From an uncultured Chloroflexaceae bacterium (lineage in GTDB: Bacteria > Chloroflexota > Chloroflexia > Chloroflexales > Chloroflexaceae), in contig CAKZQX010001116.1 in the NCBI GenBank assembly GCA_937141995.1, positions 1-13,570 of the forward strand: a stretch of 13,570 nt of DNA. Reading direction: 5' to 3'. Numbering within the stretch: position 1 is the first letter of the stretch; each line of letters begins with the position of its first letter. A program made the translations under genes and the position numbers. Shown here in pieces: positions 1 through 7,798 of the stretch. The notes under the pieces were generated by a model. It was not told the origin of the DNA, did no database searches, and worked only from the letters and a program-made list of their open reading frames with translations.

Positions 1-1
1 G

Positions 2-217
2 CTGGTGGAACGGGTAGAGGATTTTTCGCAGCAGACCACCGCAGATGTGCAGCCACTCGCCCCGCTCCTGTGCCGGCGACTGGCACGTCCATGGTTTGTG
101 GGCACGGTGGTTTGTGATACTATCCCCATCCTGGTGCTTGACCTCCGCCAGATTGCCCAGGATGTCCTGTTTGGACAGCGGAAGAACGCAGACACAGCAT
201 CGTGTCGTCCTACATAA
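2..217 (+). CDS. cheW: CheW-like adaptor, C-terminal part (5' end outside window)
   Basis: The open frame enters from the left edge and runs to a TAA at 215-217, giving about 71 visible residues. The segment reads like the last third of a CheW SH3-like domain: a VERVEDF strand, a polar stretch leading to the VQPLAPLL motif, then FVGTVVCDTIPILVLDLRQI, which matches the usual final 'G...L+LLDL' strand pair, and a short tail. CheW proteins link chemoreceptors to the CheA kinase at the membrane. A chemoreceptor gene starts only 44 bp downstream and cheA follows it, which fits an adaptor gene and one operon. The N-terminal two thirds cannot be seen, so a longer fusion, such as a second CheW domain or a CheV-like protein, cannot be excluded. 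No receiver domain follows the CheW part, so it is not a CheV with the usual domain order. Confidence 0.75.
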   Translation: MVERVEDFSQQTTADVQPLAPLLCRRLARPWFVGTVVCDTIPILVLDLRQIAQDVLFGQRKNADTASCRPT

Positions 218-246
218 TTCAGTACCAGGTGCCTTAAATCGCATGT

Positions 247-252
247 AGGGAG
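247..252 (+). promoter_or_regulatory. Ribosome binding site of the chemoreceptor gene
   Basis: AGGGAG lies 9 nt before the ATG at 262 and supports that start. The spacer from the cheW stop is only 44 bp and holds no promoter or terminator that I can see, consistent with co-transcription. Confidence 0.6.
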
Positions 253-261
253 CTTGATCTG

Positions 262-1743
262 ATGGAACAAACACTTAACCGTTTACCCACCCTGGAAGTG
301 CCTGAACTGCGTCCAACGCTTCGAGATAATGTGCGCTTGCTGAATATGATGATCATTGGCGCATTGACACTGTCTATCGTTTTAATGCTGCTCATCCTTA
401 TGTTAAACCGGATTAACCGGGTAGATACGGAAGCGGTGGCGTTTGCTTTATTTATAATGATAATCACAGCGATTGTCACTGTGCCGTCATACTATTATCT
501 ACGTCGGAAACGGGTATTGTTTGCCGGTCGGTGGTTTTTTTACGGCTTGACGCTGGTTCTAGCTTTTGCCGCTGCACTTATTGGTGGTGTGGGCAGCCCG
601 TTGATCATGGGCTACTTTATCCCCATTGTCGCCGCGGGGTTGATTGGTGAGAGTGCCGACAGCCTGCGGGTTGGTGTCGTAGCTATAGTCAGCTATGTTG
701 TGCTCTTCGCGGGACAGTTTTTCCTGGGATGGGACCCTATTATTCCGCTGACTCGGGGAAGTGGAGTTATCTTTCTGCCGATTTTCTTGCTGTCAGGTGG
801 AGGTCTGGCAATTCTCGCCTGGGTCACGAGTCGGGATCTGACCAATGCCCTGCTTGAGTCGCATCAGCGAGCCAGAGAGTTGCTGGATCAGACTGAGCAG
901 ATTATGGAGAAGAATATTCAGCAGGTTGAACTGGGAAGCGAACTCTCGGCCGCTGCGGCCGAGTTGCAGGCGACTTCGCAACAGCAGGCCAGCGGCGCAG
1001 CCGAACAGGCCAGCGCGGTCTCGCAGATCAGCACTACTATTGAGGAACTGGGAAGTACGGCCCGCCAGATTGCTCAGACGACTGAGCATGTCGCCCAGGC
1101 CGCCCAGCATACGCTGGAAAACCTGAGTAACGGCCAGGGCGCCGTTGATGAGAGCATTCAGGCGATGGAGCGCATTCGCAGCCGAATGCAGGATGTTGCC
1201 GCCCGTGTGTTGAGCCTGGGCGAGCGTTCGCAGCAGATCGGCGAGATTATCGACCTGATTGACGATATTTCCGATGAAACCCATCTGCTGGCCCTCAACG
1301 CCGCGATTGAAGCTGCCGGTGCGGGGGAGCATGGCCGCCGTTTCGCGGTGGTCGCCGCCGAAGTCAAGAGCCTGGCAAACCGCACCTTGGCCGCCGCCAA
1401 GGAGGTTAAAGGCGTGATTGCTGAGATCCGTCAGGCAACTAACTCCGCAGTGCTGGCCGCCGAAGAAGGGGGCAAAGAGGTTGAGCATGGCGTTGAACTG
1501 GCACATCGTGCCGGGCAGGTGATGGACACTGTCGTGATGGTCGCCGAGCGCACAGCGCAGAGTGCTGCTGAGATTGGCCTGGCAACAGCCCAGCAGCAGA
1601 GCGCCAGCGAACAGGTGGTCGAAACGATGCGCGAGATCGCCGAGGTAGCGCGTCAATCCGCCGGAGGCGCGCAGCAGATGGCCGAATCGTCGGCGATGCT
1701 GACGGCAATTGCCGACCGGCTCCATGGAATTGCACAGAGTTAA
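262..1743 (+). CDS. Methyl-accepting chemotaxis protein with six TM helices and no sensor domain
   Basis: A 493-residue chemoreceptor. Hydrophobic helices are visible at about residues 28-49, 57-79, 86-107, 111-129, 136-155 and 168-188, so the N-terminal half is a six-helix membrane module with only short loops. There is no room for a periplasmic Cache or four-helix sensor, and no HAMP domain is recognisable. From about 190 the protein is continuous helix. The signalling tip is unmistakable at 340-368: [11 protein letters not shown] followed by [20 protein letters not shown], the conserved MCP hairpin that binds CheW and CheA. Gln/Ala/Ser/Glu-rich heptads on both arms (about 232-280 and 430-475) look like methylation helices, matching the cheB and cheR genes nearby. 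The arms run roughly 20 heptads each, so it belongs to a long MCP class. The C-terminus (HGIAQS) lacks a CheR-tethering pentapeptide. The tip has small deviations (DETHLL for [16 protein letters not shown] for AARAGEQGRGF). Signal sensed: unknown. Confidence 0.93.
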   Translation: MEQTLNRLPTLEVPELRPTLRDNVRLLNMMIIGALTLSIVLMLLILMLNRINRVDTEAVAFALFIMIITAIVTVPSYYYLRRKRVLFAGRWFFYGLTLVLAFAAALIGGVGSPLIMGYFIPIVAAGLIGESADSLRVGVVAIVSYVVLFAGQFFLGWDPIIPLTRGSGVIFLPIFLLSGGGLAILAWVTSRDLTNALLESHQRARELLDQTEQIMEKNIQQVELGSELSAAAAELQATSQQQASGAAEQASAVSQISTTIEELGSTARQIAQTTEHVAQAAQHTLENLSNGQGAVDESIQAMERIRSRMQDVAARVLSLGERSQQIGEIIDLIDDISDETHLLALNAAIEAAGAGEHGRRFAVVAAEVKSLANRTLAAAKEVKGVIAEIRQATNSAVLAAEEGGKEVEHGVELAHRAGQVMDTVVMVAERTAQSAAEIGLATAQQQSASEQVVETMREIAEVARQSAGGAQQMAESSAMLTAIADRLHGIAQS

Positions 1744-1750
1744 CACCGTG

Positions 1751-1773
1751 GCATAGCCCGGCGCATAGCCGGC
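1751..1773 (+). repeat. Short imperfect tandem repeat in the cheA leader
   Basis: GCATAGCCCGGC (1751-1762) is followed immediately by GCATAGCCGGC (1763-1773), two copies differing by one C, in the 48-bp spacer between the chemoreceptor and cheA. The pair may form a small GC-rich fold (GCCGGC is self-complementary), but no function is evident. It may be a local slippage duplication. Confidence 0.45.
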
Positions 1774-1791
1774 AGTGATCTGGGATCTGAT

Positions 1792-4146
1792 ATGTCTGGT
1801 ATGGATCTTTCAAGCTTCTACAATCAATTTCGGGAAGAGGCCAACGAAAATGTCCGCATCCTGAATGATGGGTTGCTGGCATTGGAACAGATGCCGGATC
1901 AGCGTGATCCTGATGCGCAGGCGCAGGTCCATGCAATCTTCCGCGCAATGCACACGATCAAAGGATCGGCCCGATTGCTGGGGTTTGAACTGGTCGGCAA
2001 GCTGGCCCACGCCATGGAAAACCTGCTGGGCACGGTGCGCGAGGGGCAGCGTAGCATTGACCGTCCAATGGCCGATAACCTGCTGCGCTGTGGGGATACC
2101 ATTCTTGAACTCACGGCGGCAGCGGTCGAAGGGCGTAACGTCGAAGTTGACATTGACGCATTGATTGTTATGCTTGAAGCGCCGGCGGAAGGTCAGGCAC
2201 CGGCAGCAGCAGAAAGTCCACCAGTAGCAACCGAGGAGCCGCAGCCGGCATCCGAAGCCGAAGACACCGACACGCCGACCGAGCCGGAGCCACAACCGGC
2301 AGCAGTGCCACCTGCGGCGACACCGCCACCCGCAACGCCGTCACCGGCACCTGCCGGCAGTCAGGCCACAGCGCCGCCGTCAAACCTGCCGAAATTGCGC
2401 CCGAACAATCGCCAGACGGTGCGGGTACGGGTGGATCGGCTGGACCGGCTGATCAATCTCACCGGGGAACTGGTGGTTGGGCAGCAGATGCTCTCGACTC
2501 ATGTGCAGGCACTGCAAGACCTGACGACGCTTGTGCAGCAGCAAGAACGCGCTCTGCAAGAACTCGAGGCCGAATTGGGCCACCTGCGGTTTACCACCAG
2601 CCAGAGTCAGACGCTTGAAGACAGTCTTACCCTGCTCTTTACCAACAGCAGTCAGGCTCGCCAGATTCTGAGCAGCCAGCTTGCCCAGTTCAGCCAGCAT
2701 ATTAGCCAGCAGAATGTCCTGATTGGTGATCTGGAGCAGGAAGTAATGGCGGCGCGACTGCTGCCAATCTCCACAGTATTTGCCGCCATGCCGCGGGCGG
2801 TCCGTGAACTGGCGCACGCCACCAATAAAGAAGTGCAGTTGGAACTGCTGGGTGAGACGACCGAGATGGATCGGAAGTTGCTGGAGTCAATGACCGATCC
2901 GCTGCTGCACCTGGTGCGGAATGCAGTTGATCATGGAATCGAGCCACCCGACGAACGCAGCGCAGCCGGTAAGCCGCGCCTGGGACATATCCGCATCAGC
3001 GCTGAAGCTGCCGGCGGCGAGGTCCGTATCTGCATCGGCGATGATGGGCGCGGCATGGACCCGGAAAAACTGCGCGATGTTGCCGTGCGCAAAGGACTGA
3101 TTAGCGCCGAGAATGTTGCGCTGCTCTCGGACACGGAGGCGCTGGAATTAATCTTCCTACCGGGCTTTAGTAGTACGCCGATCATTACCGATATCTCCGG
3201 GCGCGGCGTCGGCATGGATGTCGTACGCTCAAACGTGGGTGAGTTGGGCGGCCAGGTCATGATCGAATCGCAGATCGGCCACGGTACCCAGATCACGCTG
3301 GTACTGCCACTAACCCTGGTGACTACCCGGATACTGCTGGTCAATGTCGGCAACCAAACGTTTGCACTCCCGGCAACGGGCTGCCGTGGGACTATCTGGG
3401 CACACCGCAGTCAGATCCGAACCATTGAAGGGCGCGCAACAATTAGCTACAAGGAGCAGACCCTGCCGCTACTGCGTCTGGCCGATTTACTCGGCATCGA
3501 AGCAGATGCAGCCTTTCAGCGGAGTGAGCGTATGCCTGCTGTGTTGATCGGTAATACGCAGCGCCAGGTAGGGTTGCTGGTTGATCGACTACTGGACGAA
3601 CGGGAGGCCGTAGTCAAGCCGCTGGGGCCGCTGTTTGAGCAGCGCCGACGCTACAGCGGGGCCGTGCAACTTGGCGATGGTCAGTTGACCCTCCTGCTCA
3701 ACCCGATCATTCTCTCACAAACGGCCCGGGGTATGGCGTTAAGCAACCCCGCCGGCGGTATGGCGGGAGCCCGCCGCCGATCAAGTTTGCTGATTGCCGA
3801 CGACTCATTTACCACACGCGAGCTAATCCGCAGTATCCTTCAATCGGCCGGGTATACTGTTACGGCTGCCTATGACGGCATGGATGCCCTGGAGAAACTG
3901 CGCGGGCAGTCGTATGATCTGGTTATTAGCGATGTGGAAATGCCCCGCGTGAATGGATTTCAACTTACCGCACGCATTCGTCAGGAACTGGGGTTGATGG
4001 ATCTGCCCGTCGTCATCATTACCAGCCTGGCATCCGATGAGCATCGTCGCCAGGGACTGGAGGCAGGAGCGCAGGCATATATTGTAAAAAGTCAGTTTAA
4101 CCAGGACAATTTATTGGAGGTTGTCCAGCAGTTGCTTGGGCATTGA
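1792..4146 (+). CDS. cheA: CheA-type hybrid histidine kinase with C-terminal receiver domain
   Basis: 784 residues with the full CheA order. HPt (P1) is at about 5-115, with the phospho-acceptor H54 in MHTIKGSA. A Pro/Ala/Glu-rich linker spans about 130-205, and no CheY-binding P2 domain is recognisable. The dimerisation domain begins at about 212 (LINLTGELVVGQQ) and carries an extra helical Gln/Leu-rich stretch (about 235-310) before AARLLPIS. The GHKL ATPase shows the N box HLVRNAVDHGIE (373-384), G1 GDDGRGM (416-422), F box FLPGFS (455-460) and G2 GRGVGMDVV (470-478). A CheW-like domain covers about 505-640. The receiver domain (665-782) has acidic D670/D671, phospho-acceptor D714 (ISDVEMP), T744 and K766. 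The enzyme would autophosphorylate on His under receptor/CheW control and pass phosphate to its own REC, the CheY-like protein and CheB. Start: ATG 1792 has GGGA at 1782-1785; ATG 1801 is a second option. This architecture is known from FrzE-, ChpA- and WspE-like kinases, often tied to surface motility or gene control. Confidence 0.95.
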   Translation: MSGMDLSSFYNQFREEANENVRILNDGLLALEQMPDQRDPDAQAQVHAIFRAMHTIKGSARLLGFELVGKLAHAMENLLGTVREGQRSIDRPMADNLLRCGDTILELTAAAVEGRNVEVDIDALIVMLEAPAEGQAPAAAESPPVATEEPQPASEAEDTDTPTEPEPQPAAVPPAATPPPATPSPAPAGSQATAPPSNLPKLRPNNRQTVRVRVDRLDRLINLTGELVVGQQMLSTHVQALQDLTTLVQQQERALQELEAELGHLRFTTSQSQTLEDSLTLLFTNSSQARQILSSQLAQFSQHISQQNVLIGDLEQEVMAARLLPISTVFAAMPRAVRELAHATNKEVQLELLGETTEMDRKLLESMTDPLLHLVRNAVDHGIEPPDERSAAGKPRLGHIRISAEAAGGEVRICIGDDGRGMDPEKLRDVAVRKGLISAENVALLSDTEALELIFLPGFSSTPIITDISGRGVGMDVVRSNVGELGGQVMIESQIGHGTQITLVLPLTLVTTRILLVNVGNQTFALPATGCRGTIWAHRSQIRTIEGRATISYKEQTLPLLRLADLLGIEADAAFQRSERMPAVLIGNTQRQVGLLVDRLLDEREAVVKPLGPLFEQRRRYSGAVQLGDGQLTLLLNPIILSQTARGMALSNPAGGMAGARRRSSLLIADDSFTTRELIRSILQSAGYTVTAAYDGMDALEKLRGQSYDLVISDVEMPRVNGFQLTARIRQELGLMDLPVVIITSLASDEHRRQGLEAGAQAYIVKSQFNQDNLLEVVQQLLGH

Positions 4147-4294
4147 CGCATATGAACGGGTGCGAAATACCACGGTACTATCACATTGCGCGTTGCAACC
4201 TATCCTGCCAATTCACCGCTGCACCCCTGCGCTGCACTCGTGGGAAAGGGCTATTCGCACAATTCCGATGAAGCAGCCGGTCCCTGGTACAGTT

Positions 4295-4306
4295 TACATG
4301 TATAAT
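4295..4306 (+). promoter_or_regulatory. Probable promoter -10 element before the cheY-like gene
   Basis: A perfect TATAAT lies at 4301-4306, preceded directly by TG, in an AT-rich patch within otherwise GC-rich sequence. No good -35 hexamer is present 16-18 bp upstream, so activation by a regulator or an atypical sigma factor is possible. The palindrome TACATGTA (4295-4302) overlaps the -10, a position where a bound protein would block or reshape initiation. A start near 4313 would leave a leader of about 140 nt. Confidence 0.45.
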
Positions 4307-4310
4307 TGTC

Positions 4311-4327
4311 TTACATAGATTATGTGA
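4311..4327. promoter_or_regulatory. Operator-like palindrome just downstream of the -10 element
   Basis: TTACATA-GAT-TATGTGA is a 17-bp dyad with six of seven arm positions complementary (ACATA/TATGT perfect). A second TTACAT occurs at 4294-4299, 17 bp upstream, so two similar half-sites sit on either side of the TATAAT. This geometry suits a dimeric DNA-binding regulator, but none is encoded in the window, and AT-rich dyads also arise by chance. Confidence 0.35.
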
Positions 4328-4442
4328 TGCAGGGACAGCGCTCCCCACCGACTGCCTGATCGTGTCGGGCGCATCGTCACCACGCACCGCAAAACTGGTC
4401 GCATGACGTGGAATTTCATACATTCCTGATGTCCCTCATTAC

Positions 4443-4447
4443 AGGAG
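4443..4447 (+). promoter_or_regulatory. Ribosome binding site of the cheY-like gene
   Basis: AGGAG sits 7 nt before the ATG at 4455 and fixes that start. Confidence 0.65.
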
Positions 4448-4454
4448 CAAAGCG

Positions 4455-4817
4455 ATGGCAGAGAAGATACTGATCGTAGATGATAGCAAGCTCGTCACCG
4501 ATATTGTCAAGATGCGGTTAGAGATGTATGGGTATGAGGTACGCCTGGCCCACAGCGGCGAAGAGGCGCTGACCTGTATTGCCGATGAAGTCCCGGATCT
4601 GATGGTGCTCGATGTGCAGATGCCCGGCATTGATGGCTACGAGGTCTGCCGACGGTTGCGGGATAATCCAGAGCTTGATGACCTGCGCATTATTATGCTG
4701 ACTTCAAGCGATGATAAGCATTCGGCATTTGAGGCGGGAGTGGATGATTATCTGAATAAGGATGTCGATCTGCTCAATCTGCCCAATCGGGTTAAGCTGG
4801 TTCTGGAGATGGATTAA
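4455..4817 (+). CDS. cheY: Single-domain CheY-like response regulator
   Basis: 120 residues, exactly one receiver domain. Landmarks are the acidic pair D9/D10 (LIVDDSK), phospho-acceptor D53 in VLDVQMPGIDGYE, T83 in IIMLTSSDD and K102 in YLNKDVD. There is no output domain, so it would signal by protein-protein contact like CheY, or act as a phosphate sink for CheA. The lysine is followed by Asp rather than the usual Pro, so the K-P cis-proline contact seen in many receivers is absent. It lies directly upstream of cheB and near cheA, which supports it as a CheA target. CheY is the best functional name, but since no flagellar motor genes are visible, its partner could be a gliding or pilus component rather than FliM. 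Confidence 0.85.
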   Translation: MAEKILIVDDSKLVTDIVKMRLEMYGYEVRLAHSGEEALTCIADEVPDLMVLDVQMPGIDGYEVCRRLRDNPELDDLRIIMLTSSDDKHSAFEAGVDDYLNKDVDLLNLPNRVKLVLEMD

Positions 4818-4901
4818 TCTCTTCCATTTAAGTATGCTGCGTGAAACGTGCGGCGCATGCGGTTGAGCCGGTGCCACGCGGAGCACGCAGCATGTACGGC
4901 G

Positions 4902-6083
4902 ATGAATGAGCACCTGCGCCTCTTGATTGTCGATGACTCAGCACTTATGCGACGCGTGCTTCGCGGAATGTTTACCAAAGATTCCGGGATTACCGTCGTC
5001 GGCGAAGCTATCAATGGTCGTGAAGCACTGGATCTGGTTGCCAGGCTGCGACCGGATGTGATTACCATGGATGTACGGATGCCGGTGATGGATGGCCTGG
5101 AAACGACCGAGCAGTTGATGGCATACTACCCAACGCCGATCCTGGTTCTAACGGCATCGCTCTCACGCTATGATGTCGATATTACATTTAAGATGCTTGG
5201 CGCGGGCGCGCTGGATGTGATGGAAAAACCGAAACTGGACGACGCGCATTCCTATGAGCGCGCACGGCGTGAGTTGCTCCGGCGCATTAAGCTGTTATCC
5301 CGGGTTAAAGTGGTGACCCACCTCCGTGGCCGGCGGCGAGCAGAACAACCTTATCCGGATCAGGACAGACATTCCGGGGCTGCACCTTTGACGACAACCC
5401 ATACGCTGGGACAAACGCAGCATCAGAATCGGGAAGGAGCAGCCTGGACCATGTCTCAATCGGTTGTACACACTCCCGGCATGGCTATCCCAGGTATTAC
5501 GCCATCATTTAAAATACCGTTTCCGCTGGTGGTTATTGGTGCTTCTACAGGAGGGCCGCGCATCATACGGCAGATTCTTATGGGGTTGCCGGTAACGTTT
5601 CGTGCGTCTATTCTGGTGGTTCAGCATATTGCCGAGGGGTTTAGTCGCGGGATGGTCGATTGGCTGGCAAGCGCCTGCCAACTGCCGGTCAGGCTGGCCT
5701 GTGAAGGCGACCAGTTGACGGTTGGCACGGTGCTGGTTGCACCAGAGCGGCTCGATCTGCTGGTCGAGAGCAATGGGCGCATTCATTTGAATGATAAACA
5801 ATTATTGCTTCAGCGTCCGGCAATTGATATTACGATGCAGTCCGCCGCCGAGATGTTTGGCCCCCAGGTTATTGGTATCCTGCTCACCGGGATGGGGCGT
5901 GACGGGGCGGTCGGGATGCAGAGCATTCACCACGCGGGTGGGTATACAATTGCGCAGGAGCAGGCAAGTTGTACCATTTTTGGTATGCCTCGCGCGGCGA
6001 TTGAGCTGAAGGCAGTTGATGAAGTGTTATCGCCTGAAGAGATCGTACTGGCGCTCCAGAAGCGCGTGGTAGCTATGATGTAG
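4902..6083 (+). CDS. cheB: CheB receptor methylesterase/deamidase
   Basis: 393 residues from ATG 4902. The receiver domain (about 5-125) has D11/D12, phospho-acceptor D57 in TMDVRMPVMDG, T84 and K109 in MEKP. A long, His/Gln/Arg-rich linker (about 135-200) follows. The methylesterase domain (about 205-390) shows the catalytic serine S215 in GASTGGP, H242 in VVQHI and D334 in TGMGRDGA. It removes methyl groups from glutamates on chemoreceptors and deamidates glutamines, activated by phosphate from CheA, and so provides adaptation together with CheR. Start choice: an in-frame ATG at 4848 would add 18 Arg/Cys/His-rich residues unlike the family. ATG 4902 gives MNEHLRLLIVDDSALMRR, the normal CheB beginning, although no strong Shine-Dalgarno precedes it. 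It lies 84 bp after the cheY-like gene, probably co-transcribed. Confidence 0.95.
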   Translation: MNEHLRLLIVDDSALMRRVLRGMFTKDSGITVVGEAINGREALDLVARLRPDVITMDVRMPVMDGLETTEQLMAYYPTPILVLTASLSRYDVDITFKMLGAGALDVMEKPKLDDAHSYERARRELLRRIKLLSRVKVVTHLRGRRRAEQPYPDQDRHSGAAPLTTTHTLGQTQHQNREGAAWTMSQSVVHTPGMAIPGITPSFKIPFPLVVIGASTGGPRIIRQILMGLPVTFRASILVVQHIAEGFSRGMVDWLASACQLPVRLACEGDQLTVGTVLVAPERLDLLVESNGRIHLNDKQLLLQRPAIDITMQSAAEMFGPQVIGILLTGMGRDGAVGMQSIHHAGGYTIAQEQASCTIFGMPRAAIELKAVDEVLSPEEIVLALQKRVVAMM

Positions 6084-6184
6084 CCTGTTCTATTGATTCG
6101 GTGACACAACGATTTACACAAGCGGTACACCAGTGATTATTGGCCGTGCTGCGTAGGCCTGGTTTACAGTTTCTTGTTTATTTT

Positions 6185-7762
6185 ATGACGATAATGAGAC
6201 ACTCAAAAGCACAAAGTACTGGTCCGCTCGCATCTGTTGAACTGGTACTCAAACCGGGTCAGTTTGAGGCACTGCGGGATCTGCTGGCCCAGTACAGCGG
6301 TGTCTACCTGGATCAAACCCGACAAAAGGTTTTGACAACCGGGTTGGCACAACGGCTGGCGGCAACCGACGGGACGCTCGAGGCGTACGCGGCATATATT
6401 GCCCAACCGGCGGGGCGCGCCGAGTTACAGCGCCTGGCCGAATTGACGCTGAACCACGAGACTATCTTCTTCCGCAATCTGCCCCATATGCGGGCATTAC
6501 GTGAAGCGATTTTGCCCGAAATGCATCGGCGGAAACCTACGGGAGTACCAATTCGTATCTGGAGCGCCGGATGTGCCACAGGTGAAGAACCCTACTCACT
6601 CGCCATAACGGCCCTGGAAACGTTCGCCACGTTGAACACACGTCCCGTCGAGATCTGGGCAACGGACCTGAGTGAGTTAGCACTGGCAAAAGCGCGCCTG
6701 GGAAGTTACCGGGGACGCTCACTGAGCAATGTGACGCCTGAAATACGCGCGCGTTATTTTGACCCACGGGGTGAGGCCTGGCTCGTCAATGACCGTGTCC
6801 GGTCGCTGGTTCGCTTTGAGCAGCTTAATCTGTTAGAGCCATTTCCAGACGATGCCCGTGGCATTGATATAATCTTTTGTCAGAATGTGACCATCTATTT
6901 TCAACTGGCAACCTGCCGAGCGCTCATTGAACGGTTTTATCAGAGTCTGGAGGATGGTGGTACGCTATTCCTGGGATTCTCAGAAACGCTCTGGAATATC
7001 CATAACGGCTTTCGGCTGCAAGAAACGCACGGCTCATTTGTGTACTATAAAGAGCCATACCGAACGCAACCTGGCGCACCCGGCACCCCGGTTCAGGCTC
7101 CCCGACCCGCCGGGACCAGAACAGCAGCAAGCGATTCGCGGCAGACACGGTCGCTCCGCGAGGTGCGTTCCCGGCCGATACTACCGCCCCAAGCCAGGCA
7201 TACCCCAGGGGAGCGCCGTATTCCGTCACCGGCAAAATCGTCGGTTGAGCAGCAGCCATCTGAACCTGATATCGTTCAGCAGGGGTACACGCTGCTGAGT
7301 GCCGGCCGGGTGACCGAGGCATTGGATTTGCTGACGCAGGTTCCGCTGAATGGACCGCATGCGCCGCAAGCAGTTGCATTAATTGCCCGGGCGCACGCAA
7401 ATCGGGGCGACCTGGACCTGGCCGTGGCCGAAGCCCGGCGCGCGATTGAACTGGACTCGTTGACAACCGAGGCCTATCTGCTGCTGGGCATCCTGTATGC
7501 CCAACAGGGACAGTTACAGAGCGCCGTCCAGCATCTGGAGCGGGCGCGCTACCTGGACCCGGAGGCGGCATTGATCTCCTTCCATCTGGCTGAAATGTAT
7601 CGCCAGACCCAGCGCCACGAGTGGGCCTTGCGCGAATATCGCAATACATTACGTAAACTGGCAACCCATCCGCCTGATGCACTACTCGATGGAGTGGCTG
7701 TCAGGTGGGTGCGCGACACATGTCAACGCTATGTCGAGATCCTGGCAGACGAGCAGAGATGA
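6185..7762 (+). CDS. cheR: CheR methyltransferase fused to a TPR domain
   Basis: 525 residues from ATG 6185. The CheR N-terminal helical domain is at about 25-85, with LTLNHETIFFRN (87-98) joining it to the Rossmann methyltransferase. The SAM-binding motif is IRIWSAGCATGEEPYSLA (123-140), followed by the acidic loop IWATDLSE (157-164) and DIIFCQNVTIYF (228-239); the family usually has C-R-N-V-L-I-Y-F here. An Arg/Pro-rich linker (about 291-360) leads to three TPR-like repeats (about 364-395, 398-425, 430-460) and a helical end to about 520. It methylates receptor glutamates using S-adenosylmethionine. The TPR part probably controls protein contacts; similar CheR-TPR fusions are known, for example WspC and FrzF. 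Start is uncertain: TTG 6140, ATG 6185 and ATG 6194 are in frame and none has a clear Shine-Dalgarno, but homology-like sequence begins only near residue 20. Confidence 0.93.
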   Translation: MTIMRHSKAQSTGPLASVELVLKPGQFEALRDLLAQYSGVYLDQTRQKVLTTGLAQRLAATDGTLEAYAAYIAQPAGRAELQRLAELTLNHETIFFRNLPHMRALREAILPEMHRRKPTGVPIRIWSAGCATGEEPYSLAITALETFATLNTRPVEIWATDLSELALAKARLGSYRGRSLSNVTPEIRARYFDPRGEAWLVNDRVRSLVRFEQLNLLEPFPDDARGIDIIFCQNVTIYFQLATCRALIERFYQSLEDGGTLFLGFSETLWNIHNGFRLQETHGSFVYYKEPYRTQPGAPGTPVQAPRPAGTRTAASDSRQTRSLREVRSRPILPPQARHTPGERRIPSPAKSSVEQQPSEPDIVQQGYTLLSAGRVTEALDLLTQVPLNGPHAPQAVALIARAHANRGDLDLAVAEARRAIELDSLTTEAYLLLGILYAQQGQLQSAVQHLERARYLDPEAALISFHLAEMYRQTQRHEWALREYRNTLRKLATHPPDALLDGVAVRWVRDTCQRYVEILADEQR

Positions 7763-7778
7763 GGGGGAAGGCCCCCTC
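7761..7778 (+). terminator. GC-rich hairpin on the cheR stop codon
   Basis: GAGGGGG (7761-7767) and CCCCCTC (7772-7778) form a perfect 7-bp stem with an AAGG loop. The stem begins inside the TGA of cheR (7760-7762). No run of T follows, so it is not a classical intrinsic terminator. It could cause partial termination, protect the upstream mRNA 3' end, or limit translation of the phosphatase gene, which starts 20 nt later. Confidence 0.45.
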
Positions 7779-7798
7779 TCACTATCTATGGTAGTACT

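Larger units (their letters stand above)
4147..4454. other. 308-bp intergenic region between cheA and the cheY-like gene
   Basis: There is no credible coding sequence; the short frames here have no domain-like sequence. It holds a TATAAT hexamer at 4301-4306, a palindromic block at 4311-4327 and a 7-bp inverted repeat that encloses both (GTCCCTG 4280-4286, CAGGGAC 4330-4336). No T-tailed terminator follows cheA. The region most likely carries an internal promoter and operator for the cheY-cheB-cheR part of the cluster. Confidence 0.6.

Noticed and set aside
793..1746. 317-residue open frame on the minus strand opposite the chemoreceptor
   Set aside because: It mirrors the MCP signalling helices, whose codon bias keeps the opposite frame open. 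Its product is rich in Cys/His/Arg/Gln with no recognisable domain.
4848..4901. Upstream ATG adding 18 residues to CheB
   Set aside because: The extra residues are Arg/Cys/His-rich and unlike CheB; ATG 4902 starts directly with the receiver strand.
6924..7682. 252-residue open frame on the minus strand opposite cheR
   Set aside because: It lies opposite the low-complexity linker and TPR part of cheR and shows Pro/Arg/Gly-rich shadow composition with no motif or ribosome site.
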